Both the position numbers and the translations under genes were made by a program. Source: an uncultured bacterium (GTDB lineage: Bacteria > Planctomycetota > UBA1135 > GCA-002686595). From it: a stretch of 13,182 bases of DNA. The stretch covers positions 1 through 13,182 of the forward strand of contig CADEGS010000118.1 in assembly GCA_902826945.1 (NCBI GenBank), in the 5' to 3' direction. The notes beneath the pieces were generated by a model. The model had not been told where the DNA came from. It saw only the letters and a program-made list of their open reading frames with translations, and searched no databases. This document shows, piece by piece, positions 1 to 6,824 of the stretch. How positions within the stretch are numbered: position 1 is the stretch's first letter; every line of letters starts with the position of its first letter.

Positions 1-2343
1 ACGCAGGAGAAGCTCGACAACCAGCGCGAGGTGGTGAAGAACGAGCGCCGCCAGAACTACGAGAACCGCCCCTACGGCCTCGAGTACGAGACGATCGCGC
101 GCCACCTCTTCCCGCAGGGGCACCCCTACAGCTGGACCACGATCGGCTCGATGGACGACCTGTCCGCGGCCTCGATGGAGGACGTGGCCGGCTTCTTCCG
201 GCGCTGGTACGGCCCGAACAACGCCACGCTCGCGATCGGCGGCGACTTCGACCCCGCGGCGGCGCGCGCGCTCGTCGAGCGCTACTTCGGCCCGATCGCG
301 CGCGGGCCCGCCGTGCCGGCGCCCCGGCCGCGCCCGGCGCCGCTGGAGGCCGGCTCGCGCGTCGTGCTCGAGGACCAGGTGCAGCTGCCGCAGGTGACGT
401 GGGCCTGGCCGGCCGTGCCCGCCGAGCACGCCGACGAGGCCGCGCTCGACCTGCTCGCCAGCGTGCTCTCCGCGAACCGCTCGGCCGTGCTGGACAAGGC
501 GCTGACCGTGGACGAGGAGCTCGCCAGCAGCGTCAGCGCCTCGAACGACGCCGAGGAGATCGCCGGCGCCTTCTCGATCACCGTGCGCGCGCAGAAGGGC
601 GTGAGCCTGGACACGATCGAGGAGCGCGTCATGGGGCTGCTCGACGGTCTGGCGCAGGGCGGCGTCGAGCCGGAGCGCGTGCAGCGCCTGAAGAACGTCT
701 ACGAGGCGCGCGTCGTGCGCGGCCTGGAGACCGTCGCCGCGCGCACCGCCGCGCTGGGCGAGGGCAACCTCTTCCACGGCGATCCCGAGCACGTGAAGAC
801 GCGCCTGGCGCGCGTGCTGGCCGTCACGCCCGAGGACGTGCAGCGCGTGCTCACGACCTACGTCGTCGGCCGCCCGGCGGTGGTGCTCTCCACCGTTCCG
901 AAGGGCAAGCTCGAGCAGGCCGCCAGCGGGCGCACGGCGGAGCAGGTCACGGCCGAGGCGCGCGTCGAGCGCTCCGAGAAGCCCGGCGCCGCGCCGCGGC
1001 CCGCGTTCGAGTCGCCCCCGGTGTGGCACGCCAGCCTGCCGAACGGCGTCGAGGTCGTCGGCACGCGCTTCGACGAGCTGCCGCTGACGCGCTTCCAGAT
1101 CGCCGTGCCCGCCGGCCACCTGCGCGAGCCGCTGGAGAAGGTCGGGCTGTCGAGCCTGGTGGCCGACATGCTGACCGAGGGCACGCGCGCGCTCGACACG
1201 ACCGAGCTGCAGGACGCCTTCGACGCGCTCGGGGCGACCTTCTCGGTGCGCTCGGACGACGACGAGATCACGCTCTCGGTCTCCACGCTGGACAAGCACC
1301 TCGAGGAGACCGTGGCGCTCGTGCGCGACGTGCTGCTCGAGCCGCGCTTCGCGCCGAAGGACTTCGAGCGCGTGAAGAAGGAGACGCTGACGGCGCTGTC
1401 GGAGCGCGGCGACAACCCGCGCGCGATCGCCGCCGACGCCTGGAGCGCGCTCCTCTACGGCACCGACACGGTGGCGGGCAAGCCCGGCATCGGGACCGAG
1501 GAGAGCGTCTCTTCGCTCACCGTGGACGACGTGCGCGCGTTCTGGAAGCAGCACGCGCTGCCCGGCAGCGCCCGCCTGTCGTTCGTCGGCGCCCTCGACG
1601 CCGCCGGCGTGCAGCGGCTGTTCGGGCGCATCGCGACCGAATGGCGCGGCGAGCCGAGCGCGGTCGCCGAGGCCTCCTTCAAGGAGCCGCGCCTGCGCCA
1701 GGCCGAGCGCACGCGCATCTACCTGGTGGACAAGCCCGGCGCCGCGCAGTCGGAGATCCGCATCGGCGAGCCGGGCGTGTCCTCGACCGACCCGGCGTAC
1801 TGGGACCTCACGATCCTCAATTTCCCGCTGGGCGGCAGCTTCACCAGCCGCATCAACCTGAACCTGCGCGAGGACAAGGGCTACACCTACGGCGCGCGCA
1901 GCGGCTTCGACGGCGGCCTGCACCCCGCGCCCTTCACCGCCTCGTCCGGCGTGCGCACGGACGTGACGGCCGAGTCGGTGGTCGAGCTCATGAAGGAGCT
2001 CCAGGGCATCACGCAGGGCGTGCGCGAGGACGAGCTGGCCTTCGCGCGCGAGTCGATCGCGCAGTCGATGAGCCGCCAGTTCGAGTCCACCGGCGCGCTG
2101 ATGGGCTTCATCGACCAGGTCGCCCGCTACGGCTACCCCGACGACTTCCCGACGCGCCGCCTGGCGCGCGTGCAGTCGATCCAGAAGGACGAGCTCGACC
2201 GCCTGGCGCGCGAGCGCCTGCACCCCGACCGCATGACGATCCTCGTCGTCGGCGACAAGGCGACCGTCCTGCCGGGCCTGCAGGCGCTCGGCTACGGCGA
2301 CGTGATCGAGATCGACCGCCTCGGCCAGCCGCTCGCGAACTGA
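1..2343 (+). CDS. M16 family (pitrilysin-like) zinc peptidase, tandem two-unit form, 5' end missing
   Basis: The frame is open from the first base, so the N-terminus lies outside the window; 780 codons are visible. M16 enzymes are zinc metallopeptidases that cut peptides inside a clam-shaped chamber made of two homologous halves. The HxxEH zinc motif of the first half must lie upstream. Its third ligand is probably the Glu in VVKNE (visible residue 15), followed by the typical NRPYG stretch. An M16_C region with WYGPNNATLAIGGDFDP follows. A second unit starts near visible residue 341 (WHASLPNGVEVV). Where its HxxEH should be it has VGLSSLVADMLTEGT, so this half is non-catalytic. It keeps the substrate-binding R/Y signature (R623 and Y630 in LREDKGYTYG). 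This is the usual active-plus-inactive arrangement. Such long forms are normally periplasmic, but the signal peptide cannot be checked here. The gene ends just before a strong hairpin. Family assignment is firm; substrate is unknown. Confidence 0.93.
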   Translation, partial: TQEKLDNQREVVKNERRQNYENRPYGLEYETIARHLFPQGHPYSWTTIGSMDDLSAASMEDVAGFFRRWYGPNNATLAIGGDFDPAAARALVERYFGPIARGPAVPAPRPRPAPLEAGSRVVLEDQVQLPQVTWAWPAVPAEHADEAALDLLASVLSANRSAVLDKALTVDEELASSVSASNDAEEIAGAFSITVRAQKGVSLDTIEERVMGLLDGLAQGGVEPERVQRLKNVYEARVVRGLETVAARTAALGEGNLFHGDPEHVKTRLARVLAVTPEDVQRVLTTYVVGRPAVVLSTVPKGKLEQAASGRTAEQVTAEARVERSEKPGAAPRPAFESPPVWHASLPNGVEVVGTRFDELPLTRFQIAVPAGHLREPLEKVGLSSLVADMLTEGTRALDTTELQDAFDALGATFSVRSDDDEITLSVSTLDKHLEETVALVRDVLLEPRFAPKDFERVKKETLTALSERGDNPRAIAADAWSALLYGTDTVAGKPGIGTEESVSSLTVDDVRAFWKQHALPGSARLSFVGALDAAGVQRLFGRIATEWRGEPSAVAEASFKEPRLRQAERTRIYLVDKPGAAQSEIRIGEPGVSSTDPAYWDLTILNFPLGGSFTSRINLNLREDKGYTYGARSGFDGGLHPAPFTASSGVRTDVTAESVVELMKELQGITQGVREDELAFARESIAQSMSRQFESTGALMGFIDQVARYGYPDDFPTRRLARVQSIQKDELDRLARERLHPDRMTILVVGDKATVLPGLQALGYGDVIEIDRLGQPLAN

Positions 2344-2355
2344 GACCGGGGCCGT

Positions 2356-2389
2356 GCCGCGCGGGGGCGCACGAGCGCCCCCGCGCGGC
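2356..2389 (+). terminator. Perfect 15-bp GC hairpin after the M16 gene
   Basis: Arms 2356-2370 and 2375-2389 are perfectly complementary around an ACGA tetraloop, 12 bases after the M16 stop. There is no T-tract afterwards (CCGGGGAGG follows), so it is not a canonical intrinsic terminator. In very GC-rich bacteria, hairpins without U-tracts are common at transcript ends. It could terminate transcription or protect the 3' end of the mRNA. Confidence 0.7.
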
Positions 2390-2717
2390 CGGGGAGGAAG
2401 CGACCGCGCGCGAGGGCGCGCGGCGCGACCCCCGGACCGACGCACGTCCGGCGCCCGGGCGCCGATGGCGTCCGGACGATCCCTGTCACCCCCTCGCTAC
2501 GGAGGTCGTGTCGCCCCGCGGCACCGGATCGCCGGCCGGTGCGGCAGGACGGACTCCGACGTGGGGATCGTCCGGGTCGGAGGAGTGCCTGCGTGCGTCG
2601 CATCCCGTCGAGATGGTTCCCGGATCGCGGCGAGCGGCGGGAGTCACCGTGCCCGTCGTCCGTCACGATCCGCGCGCAGTCTCGCGAGCGCGCCGCCGCG
2701 AGCCCATACGCCTTCGT
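2390..2717. other. Non-coding stretch between convergent genes
   Basis: No convincing gene is present. The open frames here on both strands have no Shine-Dalgarno, no recognisable domains and erratic third-position composition unlike the neighbours. Two structures are visible. One is a 7-bp hairpin at 2521-2542 (GCACCGG / CCGGTGC, 8-nt loop). The other is a 12-bp inverted repeat with arms at 2472-2483 and 2564-2575, 80 bp apart. Both flanking genes point into this stretch, so it should hold 3' untranslated regions of both transcripts. Confidence 0.5.
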
Positions 2718-2761
2718 GCGCGCGCGCGTCCGCGCGAACGGCCCAGCGCGAGCGCGCGCGC
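2718..2761 (-). terminator. Possible terminator hairpin of the minus-strand DUF4198 operon
   Basis: Alternating GC tracts at 2718-2728 and 2752-2761 can pair over 10 bp with a loop of about 23 nt, starting right after the TGA stop of the minus-strand gene at 2763. There is no U-tract. Alternating GC tracts are common in this genome, so this may be compositional. Confidence 0.3.
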
Positions 2762-2762
2762 T

Positions 2763-3650
2763 TCAGTCCTTCGCGGCGGCGACTCGCTCGAATGCGAGCG
2801 AGGCCCAGTAGCTCTGCCAGTCCGCGTCCGCGTCGCCTTCGTCGGCCGCGATCATGTGCACGGCCTTGACGAGCACGAGCCCCTGGTCGCCGAGGCGCAG
2901 GCGCACGCGCCCGTCGGCGTCGCTGCGCGCGCGGTCGGTCTCGAGCCCCTGCGCCGCCCCCTGTGGCCGGCACAGCGCGACCACCAGCGCGCCCTCGAGC
3001 GGCGCGCCGCGGAAGAGCAGCCGGAAGCGCGCGGGAGCCGCGGCGCTCGCGGCCCGCGGCGCGAAGGGGTCGTCCTCGCAGACGAGCTCGAGGGTCGCGC
3101 CGAGCGGGGCGGCGAGCGCTTCCAGCAAGCCGCCGGCCGGCGCGCCGCCGACGCAGAGCAGGCTCTTCGCGCAGCGCGCGTAGCGCTCGCGGCCGGGCTC
3201 CTGCGAGCGTCCGGCGGCGGCGCGCGCCTCGATCACGCGCTCGAGGCCCTCCTCGCGCAGGTAGGCCTCGAAGCGCGGCGCCTCGAGCTCGATCGTGCTC
3301 GGCAGCCCCTCGTAGAGCACCGTGTGCAGCCCCGGCTCGTCCGGGCGCAAGAGGCCCGCGGGCTGGCCGCCGTCCTGGCCGAGCACCTCGGCCGTGCCGC
3401 CCGGACCGCGGTCCACGAAGCGCACGATGCGCTCGGCGCGGCGCGGCAGCTCGCTCCCCTCCAGTCGCTCGCCGACCAGGAAGCGCAGCGCGACGAGCGC
3501 TCCCGGGTCGGGGCGGAAGCTCGAGGCCTCGATCCAGAAGTCGTGCGCGAAGCCCGCGCCGCCGAGCACCAGCGCCGCGACCAGGGCGCGCGCGACCGAT
3601 CGTGTGCGCGCGCGGCGCGCGCGCTCAGGGGAACAGGTCGTCGAACGCAT
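2763..3650 (-). CDS. Exported DUF4198 domain protein
   Basis: A 295-aa protein that I place in the DUF4198 family by its mature N-terminus. After an Arg-rich n-region and a hydrophobic stretch (residues 19-35) comes a predicted cleavage site, GFA|HDFW. Then follows the family-typical HDFWIEASSFRPDPG and a beta-rich segment with FLVGERLEG. DUF4198 proteins are exported beta-rich proteins, often found near metal-uptake genes; their biochemical role is not established. The C-terminal part (about residues 205-280: FRLLFRGAPLEGALV, SDADGRVRLRLG, VLVKAVHMI) is typical of these carboxypeptidase-regulatory-like beta folds. The ATG at 3650 overlaps the preceding lipoprotein gene by 26 bp. A GAGGA lies a few bases upstream, and no later start would keep the signal peptide. 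It is the last gene of the DUF4331 operon. The function call is limited to family. Confidence 0.82.
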   Translation of the reverse strand: MRSTTCSPERARRARTRSVARALVAALVLGGAGFAHDFWIEASSFRPDPGALVALRFLVGERLEGSELPRRAERIVRFVDRGPGGTAEVLGQDGGQPAGLLRPDEPGLHTVLYEGLPSTIELEAPRFEAYLREEGLERVIEARAAAGRSQEPGRERYARCAKSLLCVGGAPAGGLLEALAAPLGATLELVCEDDPFAPRAASAAAPARFRLLFRGAPLEGALVVALCRPQGAAQGLETDRARSDADGRVRLRLGDQGLVLVKAVHMIAADEGDADADWQSYWASLAFERVAAAKD

Positions 3651-3873
3651 CCGGGTCCTCGTCGAAGCGGAACACGATACCCTCCAGCGAGACCGGGTCG
3701 GTGTTCTCCGCCGTGGCCGCTAGCTGCGCGCGCACGAAGGCCTCGAGGTCGGTCTTGCCGTCCCCGTCGTCGTCGGAGCTGCAGGCGACGGCGCCGAGCG
3801 CCGCGGCCAGGAAAGCGGCGCCCAGGGAGGGACGCGCCCGGCGCGGGGCGCGGCGGTCGTCCGGGAGCCTCAC
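3625..3873 (-). CDS. Small predicted lipoprotein with an Asp-rich calcium-type loop
   Basis: An 82-aa protein starting at a GTG (3873-3871) that overlaps the TGA of the DUF4331 gene as GTGA, the classic sign of translational coupling. The N-terminus has several Arg (residues 2-14), then a hydrophobic stretch (residues 17-30) ending AVAC. This is a somewhat relaxed lipobox, with Cys31 as the likely lipidated residue. Directly after it comes SSDDDGDGKTDLEAF, which fits the DxDxDGxxD calcium-binding pattern of EF-hand, dockerin or thrombospondin-3 loops (D34, D36, D38, D42). The acidic C-terminus (DEDPDAFDDLFP) has no recognised domain. It lies between two exported proteins in one operon, so it probably acts at the outer or inner membrane with them. 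I do not recognise a named family. That the gene is real rests on the coupling, the lipobox and the codon pattern. Confidence 0.75.
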   Translation of the reverse strand: MRLPDDRRAPRRARPSLGAAFLAAALGAVACSSDDDGDGKTDLEAFVRAQLAATAENTDPVSLEGIVFRFDEDPDAFDDLFP

Positions 3874-5318
3874 GAGCCGCTCGGCGAGCCCGGCAGGGGC
3901 GTCCGCAGGAAGGGGAAGGAGGCGTCGAAGAAGGTGTCGTCCACGAAGGCGCCGTCGGTGTAGGGCAGCGCTCCGTCGGGCGCGACGCCCGCGTCGAGCA
4001 GCGCGCCCATCGCGGCGCGCAGGGTGATGTCCACCACGTCGTCGCCCGGCCGGCGGCCGTTCGGGTAGCCGGCGGAATCGCCGCCGAGCACGCCCAGGTT
4101 GCTCTGCGCGCCGGCCGCCGTCACGGGCGTGGCGGTGTCGAGGCGCAGCATCTCGCTCGCGACGACGTTGGCCGGCCGGTTCAGCCCGTCCACGCCGGTC
4201 AGGAACACGGCCACCAGGTCCGAGCGCGGGAACAGGTTCGGCGCCTGCACGCCGAACAGGACCTGCACCAGCTCGGGGAAGGTCGGGTTGGTGACGTAGG
4301 AGAGGAACGAGGCGTCGCCCGCGGGCTCCGAGGCGTTGAAGCGATCCTTGTCGGGCAGCCCGATCACGACCTCGTTCACGAGCGGCATGCCCAGGCGCGA
4401 GACCTGCGTCCAGGCGCCGCCGTCCACCGTGACGCTGTCCGGGCCGGCGGGAGCGGGGTTGCGCACGCTGGCCTGGCGCAGGCTGGCCGTCGTCCAGGCG
4501 CCGAGCACGCTCTCCTCGCCCTGCGTCAGGAAGGCGATCGGGATCTCGAGCACGAGCGAGGTGACGTTCTTGTCGGCCAGGTCGTCGCTCGCGCCGTCCA
4601 CGTCGCCGGTGGGGTCGAGGTTGATCAGGTCGAAGACCTCGCCCAGGTTCACGACGAACGGGTCCTTGCGCTGGCCGACGAACATGCGGCCCGTGGCCCC
4701 GCCCGGCAGCGCGATCGAGTAGACGTGGGCCGCCGCGTAGGCTGCGTAGTCGGGGATCGACTTGTTGCCGATGTTGTCCACCGGCTTGGCGAAGACCGCG
4801 GCGCCGTCGTCCGCGTTCGTGACGGTGTGCACGGCGCCCGTGCGGCGGTCGCCGAGCACCACCCGCACGCCGTAGGTCTCGGCCGTGTTCAGGTTCGCCG
4901 TGTCGCCGGCGGCGATCGGTCCCGCGTTCACGAGCGGGATCGCGACGTCCACCTCCTCGCCCGGATTGCCGACGGCGAGCGTGATCGGCCGCAGCTCGTA
5001 GCCGAAGCGGAACTGGAACGTGACGTCCTCGCGCGCGTCGCCGTCGCTGTCGACGTGGATCTCGTACAGGGCGCTCTGGTCGAGGCTGAAGTAGTTCGGC
5101 CCGCCGTAGGGGTCCTGCAGCGGCAGGTAGTCCGCGACCAGGACGACCGAGTCCTCGCGCCCGGCCTCGTAGCTGCGGAAGAAGTAGAAATCGGTCCCGT
5201 CGATCTTCGGCAGGCGCGTGACGTTCGGCGCCTCGCGGTGGCTCGAGGGAGACGAGGGATGGAGGGCGAGCGGCGCGGCGAGGAGACCGGCCGCCGCCAG
5301 GAGCGGCGTCGCGTGCAT
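3870..5318 (-). CDS. Secreted DUF4331 domain protein
   Basis: A 482-aa protein from the ATG at 5318, recognised by the DUF4331 hallmark SHREAP (residues 26-31) followed by DGTDFYFF, with an F/Y-rich beta pattern through the length. Residues 5-19 are a hydrophobic export segment. The n-region is unusual in having no Lys or Arg, and no alternative ATG/GTG/TTG just upstream would add one. An Asp-rich loop DSDGDAREDV (residues 90-99) could bind calcium. DUF4331 proteins are widespread exported proteins of unknown role. The frame remains open upstream to 5612, but that part is antisense to the sigma factor gene and is not credible. The start has no Shine-Dalgarno: the leader ends in a pyrimidine tract (CUUCUCCUCUCC) directly before AUG. 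It is the first gene of an operon with the lipoprotein (GTGA overlap) and DUF4198 genes, and divergent from an ECF sigma/ChrR pair that probably controls it. Confidence 0.87.
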   Translation of the reverse strand: MHATPLLAAAGLLAAPLALHPSSPSSHREAPNVTRLPKIDGTDFYFFRSYEAGREDSVVLVADYLPLQDPYGGPNYFSLDQSALYEIHVDSDGDAREDVTFQFRFGYELRPITLAVGNPGEEVDVAIPLVNAGPIAAGDTANLNTAETYGVRVVLGDRRTGAVHTVTNADDGAAVFAKPVDNIGNKSIPDYAAYAAAHVYSIALPGGATGRMFVGQRKDPFVVNLGEVFDLINLDPTGDVDGASDDLADKNVTSLVLEIPIAFLTQGEESVLGAWTTASLRQASVRNPAPAGPDSVTVDGGAWTQVSRLGMPLVNEVVIGLPDKDRFNASEPAGDASFLSYVTNPTFPELVQVLFGVQAPNLFPRSDLVAVFLTGVDGLNRPANVVASEMLRLDTATPVTAAGAQSNLGVLGGDSAGYPNGRRPGDDVVDITLRAAMGALLDAGVAPDGALPYTDGAFVDDTFFDASFPFLRTPLPGSPSGS

Positions 5319-5481
5319 GGAGAGGAGAAGGGGTCGGGGGAGGGACCGTGCGCAAAGGTCTTCGCTCGCCCCGCGCGCGCGGATTGCGCCGGAGCGGTTT
5401 TTCCTCGCGCGCGCCCCTCGGCCGCGCGAGCGCCGCTCGCACGCCTCGACAGACCGGCGCGCGCGCGGCAAGATCCGGAGG
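5319..5481. promoter_or_regulatory. Divergent control region between DUF4331 operon and ECF sigma factor
   Basis: These 163 bp separate two divergent transcription units and must hold both promoters. I could not find a RpoE/ChrR-type TGATC -35 on either strand. A T5 run at 5398-5402 (GAGGAAAAACC on the minus strand) is the main AT-rich break and could be part of an ECF-type -35 for the DUF4331 operon. On the + strand CAAGAT (5469-5474) sits 7 nt before the sigma factor ATG, in the position expected for a -10 of a leaderless mRNA. The function follows from gene layout; the exact elements are guesses. Confidence 0.5.
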
Positions 5482-6108
5482 ATGGACGCGACGCGCCTGG
5501 ACGGTCCGCGCGAGCCGGCGGCGGCCGATGCCGGGCGCCGCGCGGGCGGCGCGCTGATGGCGCGCGTGGCCGCCGGCGACGAGCGCGCGTTCCGCGAGCT
5601 GTTCGACGCCACGCACGCGCGCGTCCACGCGCTGGCCTGGAGCCTGCTCGGCCGGCGCGACGCCGCCGAGGAGGTCGTGCTGGAGACCTACGAGCGCGCC
5701 TGGCGCGGCGCCGGCGCGTACGACGCCGCGCGCGCCAGCGTCGGCGCGTGGCTGGCGACGATCGCGCGCCGGCGCGCGTTCGACCGGCTGCGCGCGCGCG
5801 GCCGCGCGCCGGCCGCGGCGGCGCTCGACGGCGAGCGCGAGCTCGCGCTGGTCGCCTCGCGCGAGCCCGATCCGAGCGACACGAGCGCGCGCAGCGAGCA
5901 GGCGCTCTGGATCGAGAGCGCGCTCGCCGGCCTGCCGGCGGAGGAGCGCCGCTGCCTCGAGGCGGCCTTCCTCGGCGGCCTGTCGCACGCGGAGGTGGCC
6001 GAGGCGCTCGGCCAGCCCCTGGGGACGGTCAAGACCCGCATCCGGCGCGCGCTGGCCACGCTGCGCGTGCGCATGGGGCCGGGCGAGCGGGAGGAGCGCA
6101 GCGCATGA
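5482..6108 (+). CDS. ECF-subfamily RNA polymerase sigma-70 factor (ChrR-partner type)
   Basis: A 208-aa protein with the two-domain ECF layout. Sigma region 2 spans about residues 33-105 (DAAEEVVLETYERAWR, residues 60-75, is region 2.2; WLATIARRRAFDRLR, 90-104, is region 2.4, which reads the -10). Region 4 spans about residues 147-200 (LPAEERRCLEAAFLGGLSHAEVA then GTVKTRIRRAL, 181-191, the helix-turn-helix reading the -35). Length fits the family. The chosen ATG directly abuts a GGAGG (5477-5481), which is too close to work as a Shine-Dalgarno. Either the message is leaderless or translation begins at the next ATG (5557, residue 26), which still keeps all of region 2. The gene overlaps its anti-sigma partner by ATGA, and most such factors autoregulate. 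Residues 106-146 are an Ala/Arg/Glu-rich linker. The family call is firm; the stimulus is inferred from the partner. Confidence 0.93.
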   Translation: MDATRLDGPREPAAADAGRRAGGALMARVAAGDERAFRELFDATHARVHALAWSLLGRRDAAEEVVLETYERAWRGAGAYDAARASVGAWLATIARRRAFDRLRARGRAPAAAALDGERELALVASREPDPSDTSARSEQALWIESALAGLPAEERRCLEAAFLGGLSHAEVAEALGQPLGTVKTRIRRALATLRVRMGPGEREERSA

Positions 6109-6713
6109 GACCGCACGGACGACTCGACGAGGAGGCGCGCGAGCGCGCGCTCGGCTACGTCCTCGAGCGGCTGGAGCCCGACGAGCAGAACGCCTTCGAG
6201 GCGCACCTGGTCGCGTGCGAGGCGTGCCGCGCGGAGGTGGCGCTGCTCGTGCCGGTCGGCGCCGCGCTCGAGCGCGAGGCGCGCGCGCGCGCGCCGGCGC
6301 GCGCGGAGGTGCTGTGGCGCCGCGTGCGCGCGGCGACGCTCGACGCGCCGCCCGCCGCGCTCCAGCCCTGGCGGCGCTGGGATCCCGCGAACGGCTTCGT
6401 GCCCTCGGGCTCCGCGTGGGAGCCGAGCGGCGTGCCCGGCGTCGAGACGCGCCGCCTGCACGTCTCGGCCGCGGGCGAGCGCGTGACGATGCTCGTGCGC
6501 ATGGCGCCCGGCGCCTCCTATCCCGGCCACCGCCACGGCGGCCCCGAGAGCTGCTTCGTCGTCTCCGGCGACCTGCGCGTCGGCGACGAGCTGCACATGC
6601 GCGCCGGCGACTTCCAGCACGTCGAGGAGGGCAGCCGCCACCCCGTGCAGACCACCGACGGGGGCTGCCTGCTGCTGATCACCTGCTCCACCGCGGACGA
6701 GCTCCTGGACTAG
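6105..6713 (+). CDS. ChrR-like cytoplasmic anti-sigma factor (zinc ZAS domain plus cupin)
   Basis: A 202-aa protein whose ATG overlaps the sigma TGA (ATGA), with GGGAGGAG about 8 nt upstream. The N-terminal ZAS zinc motif is H34-x3-C38-x2-C41 (HLVACEAC), with H4 as a possible fourth ligand; this part binds and holds the sigma factor. The C-terminal half (about 98-200) is a cupin with H142-x-H144-x3-E148 (GHRHGGPE) and H179 (GSRH), matching the metal site of Rhodobacter ChrR. In that system RpoE-ChrR answers singlet oxygen, and the cupin is needed for release of sigma. There is no membrane segment, so it acts in the cytoplasm. All visible metal ligands are intact, so a working sensor is likely. 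Whether the signal here is singlet oxygen, peroxide, hypohalous acid or a metal is not shown by sequence. Extra Cys at 150, 188 and 194 could add redox sensitivity. Confidence 0.9.
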   Translation: MRPHGRLDEEARERALGYVLERLEPDEQNAFEAHLVACEACRAEVALLVPVGAALEREARARAPARAEVLWRRVRAATLDAPPAALQPWRRWDPANGFVPSGSAWEPSGVPGVETRRLHVSAAGERVTMLVRMAPGASYPGHRHGGPESCFVVSGDLRVGDELHMRAGDFQHVEEGSRHPVQTTDGGCLLLITCSTADELLD

Positions 6714-6757
6714 CGCCGGCGCCCCCGCCCGCGCCCCGCGCGACCGGCTCGCGCTCC

Positions 6758-6774
6758 GGCGGTATGATGCCGCC
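6758..6774 (+). promoter_or_regulatory. -10-like TATGAT inside a small inverted repeat
   Basis: TATGAT (6763-6768) is one mismatch from the sigma-70 -10 consensus and stands out in GC-rich surroundings, 56 bases before the ATG at 6825. It is flanked by GGCGG (6758-6762) and CCGCC (6770-6774), so the hexamer sits in the loop of a perfect inverted repeat that could be an operator. No good -35 is visible at 17 bp. It would give a leader of about 50 nt with the GGAGGAG ribosome site at 6812-6818. Confidence 0.5.
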
Positions 6775-6824
6775 GCGCCGCGGGGTCCCGTCGAGCCGGG
6801 CCGGCCGTCCTGGAGGAGCGTCCC

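Noticed and set aside
2716..2761. CRISPR-like or satellite repeat from the GC-alternating tracts
   Set aside because: They are simple alternating GC runs without regular spacers; similar tracts occur throughout the window.
2354..2869. Small open frames between the M16 and DUF4198 genes on both strands
   Set aside because: No ribosome site, no domain, irregular codon pattern and mutual overlap.
5319..5612. N-terminal extension of the DUF4331 frame to 5612
   Set aside because: The extra 98 residues are Arg/Ser-rich, antisense to the sigma gene and would bury the export signal inside the protein.
399..6101. A very long + frame running through the M16, DUF4198, DUF4331 and sigma regions
   Set aside because: It is Arg/Ala-rich translation of GC-rich DNA in the wrong frame; only its last part (6105-6713) is a real gene, the anti-sigma factor.
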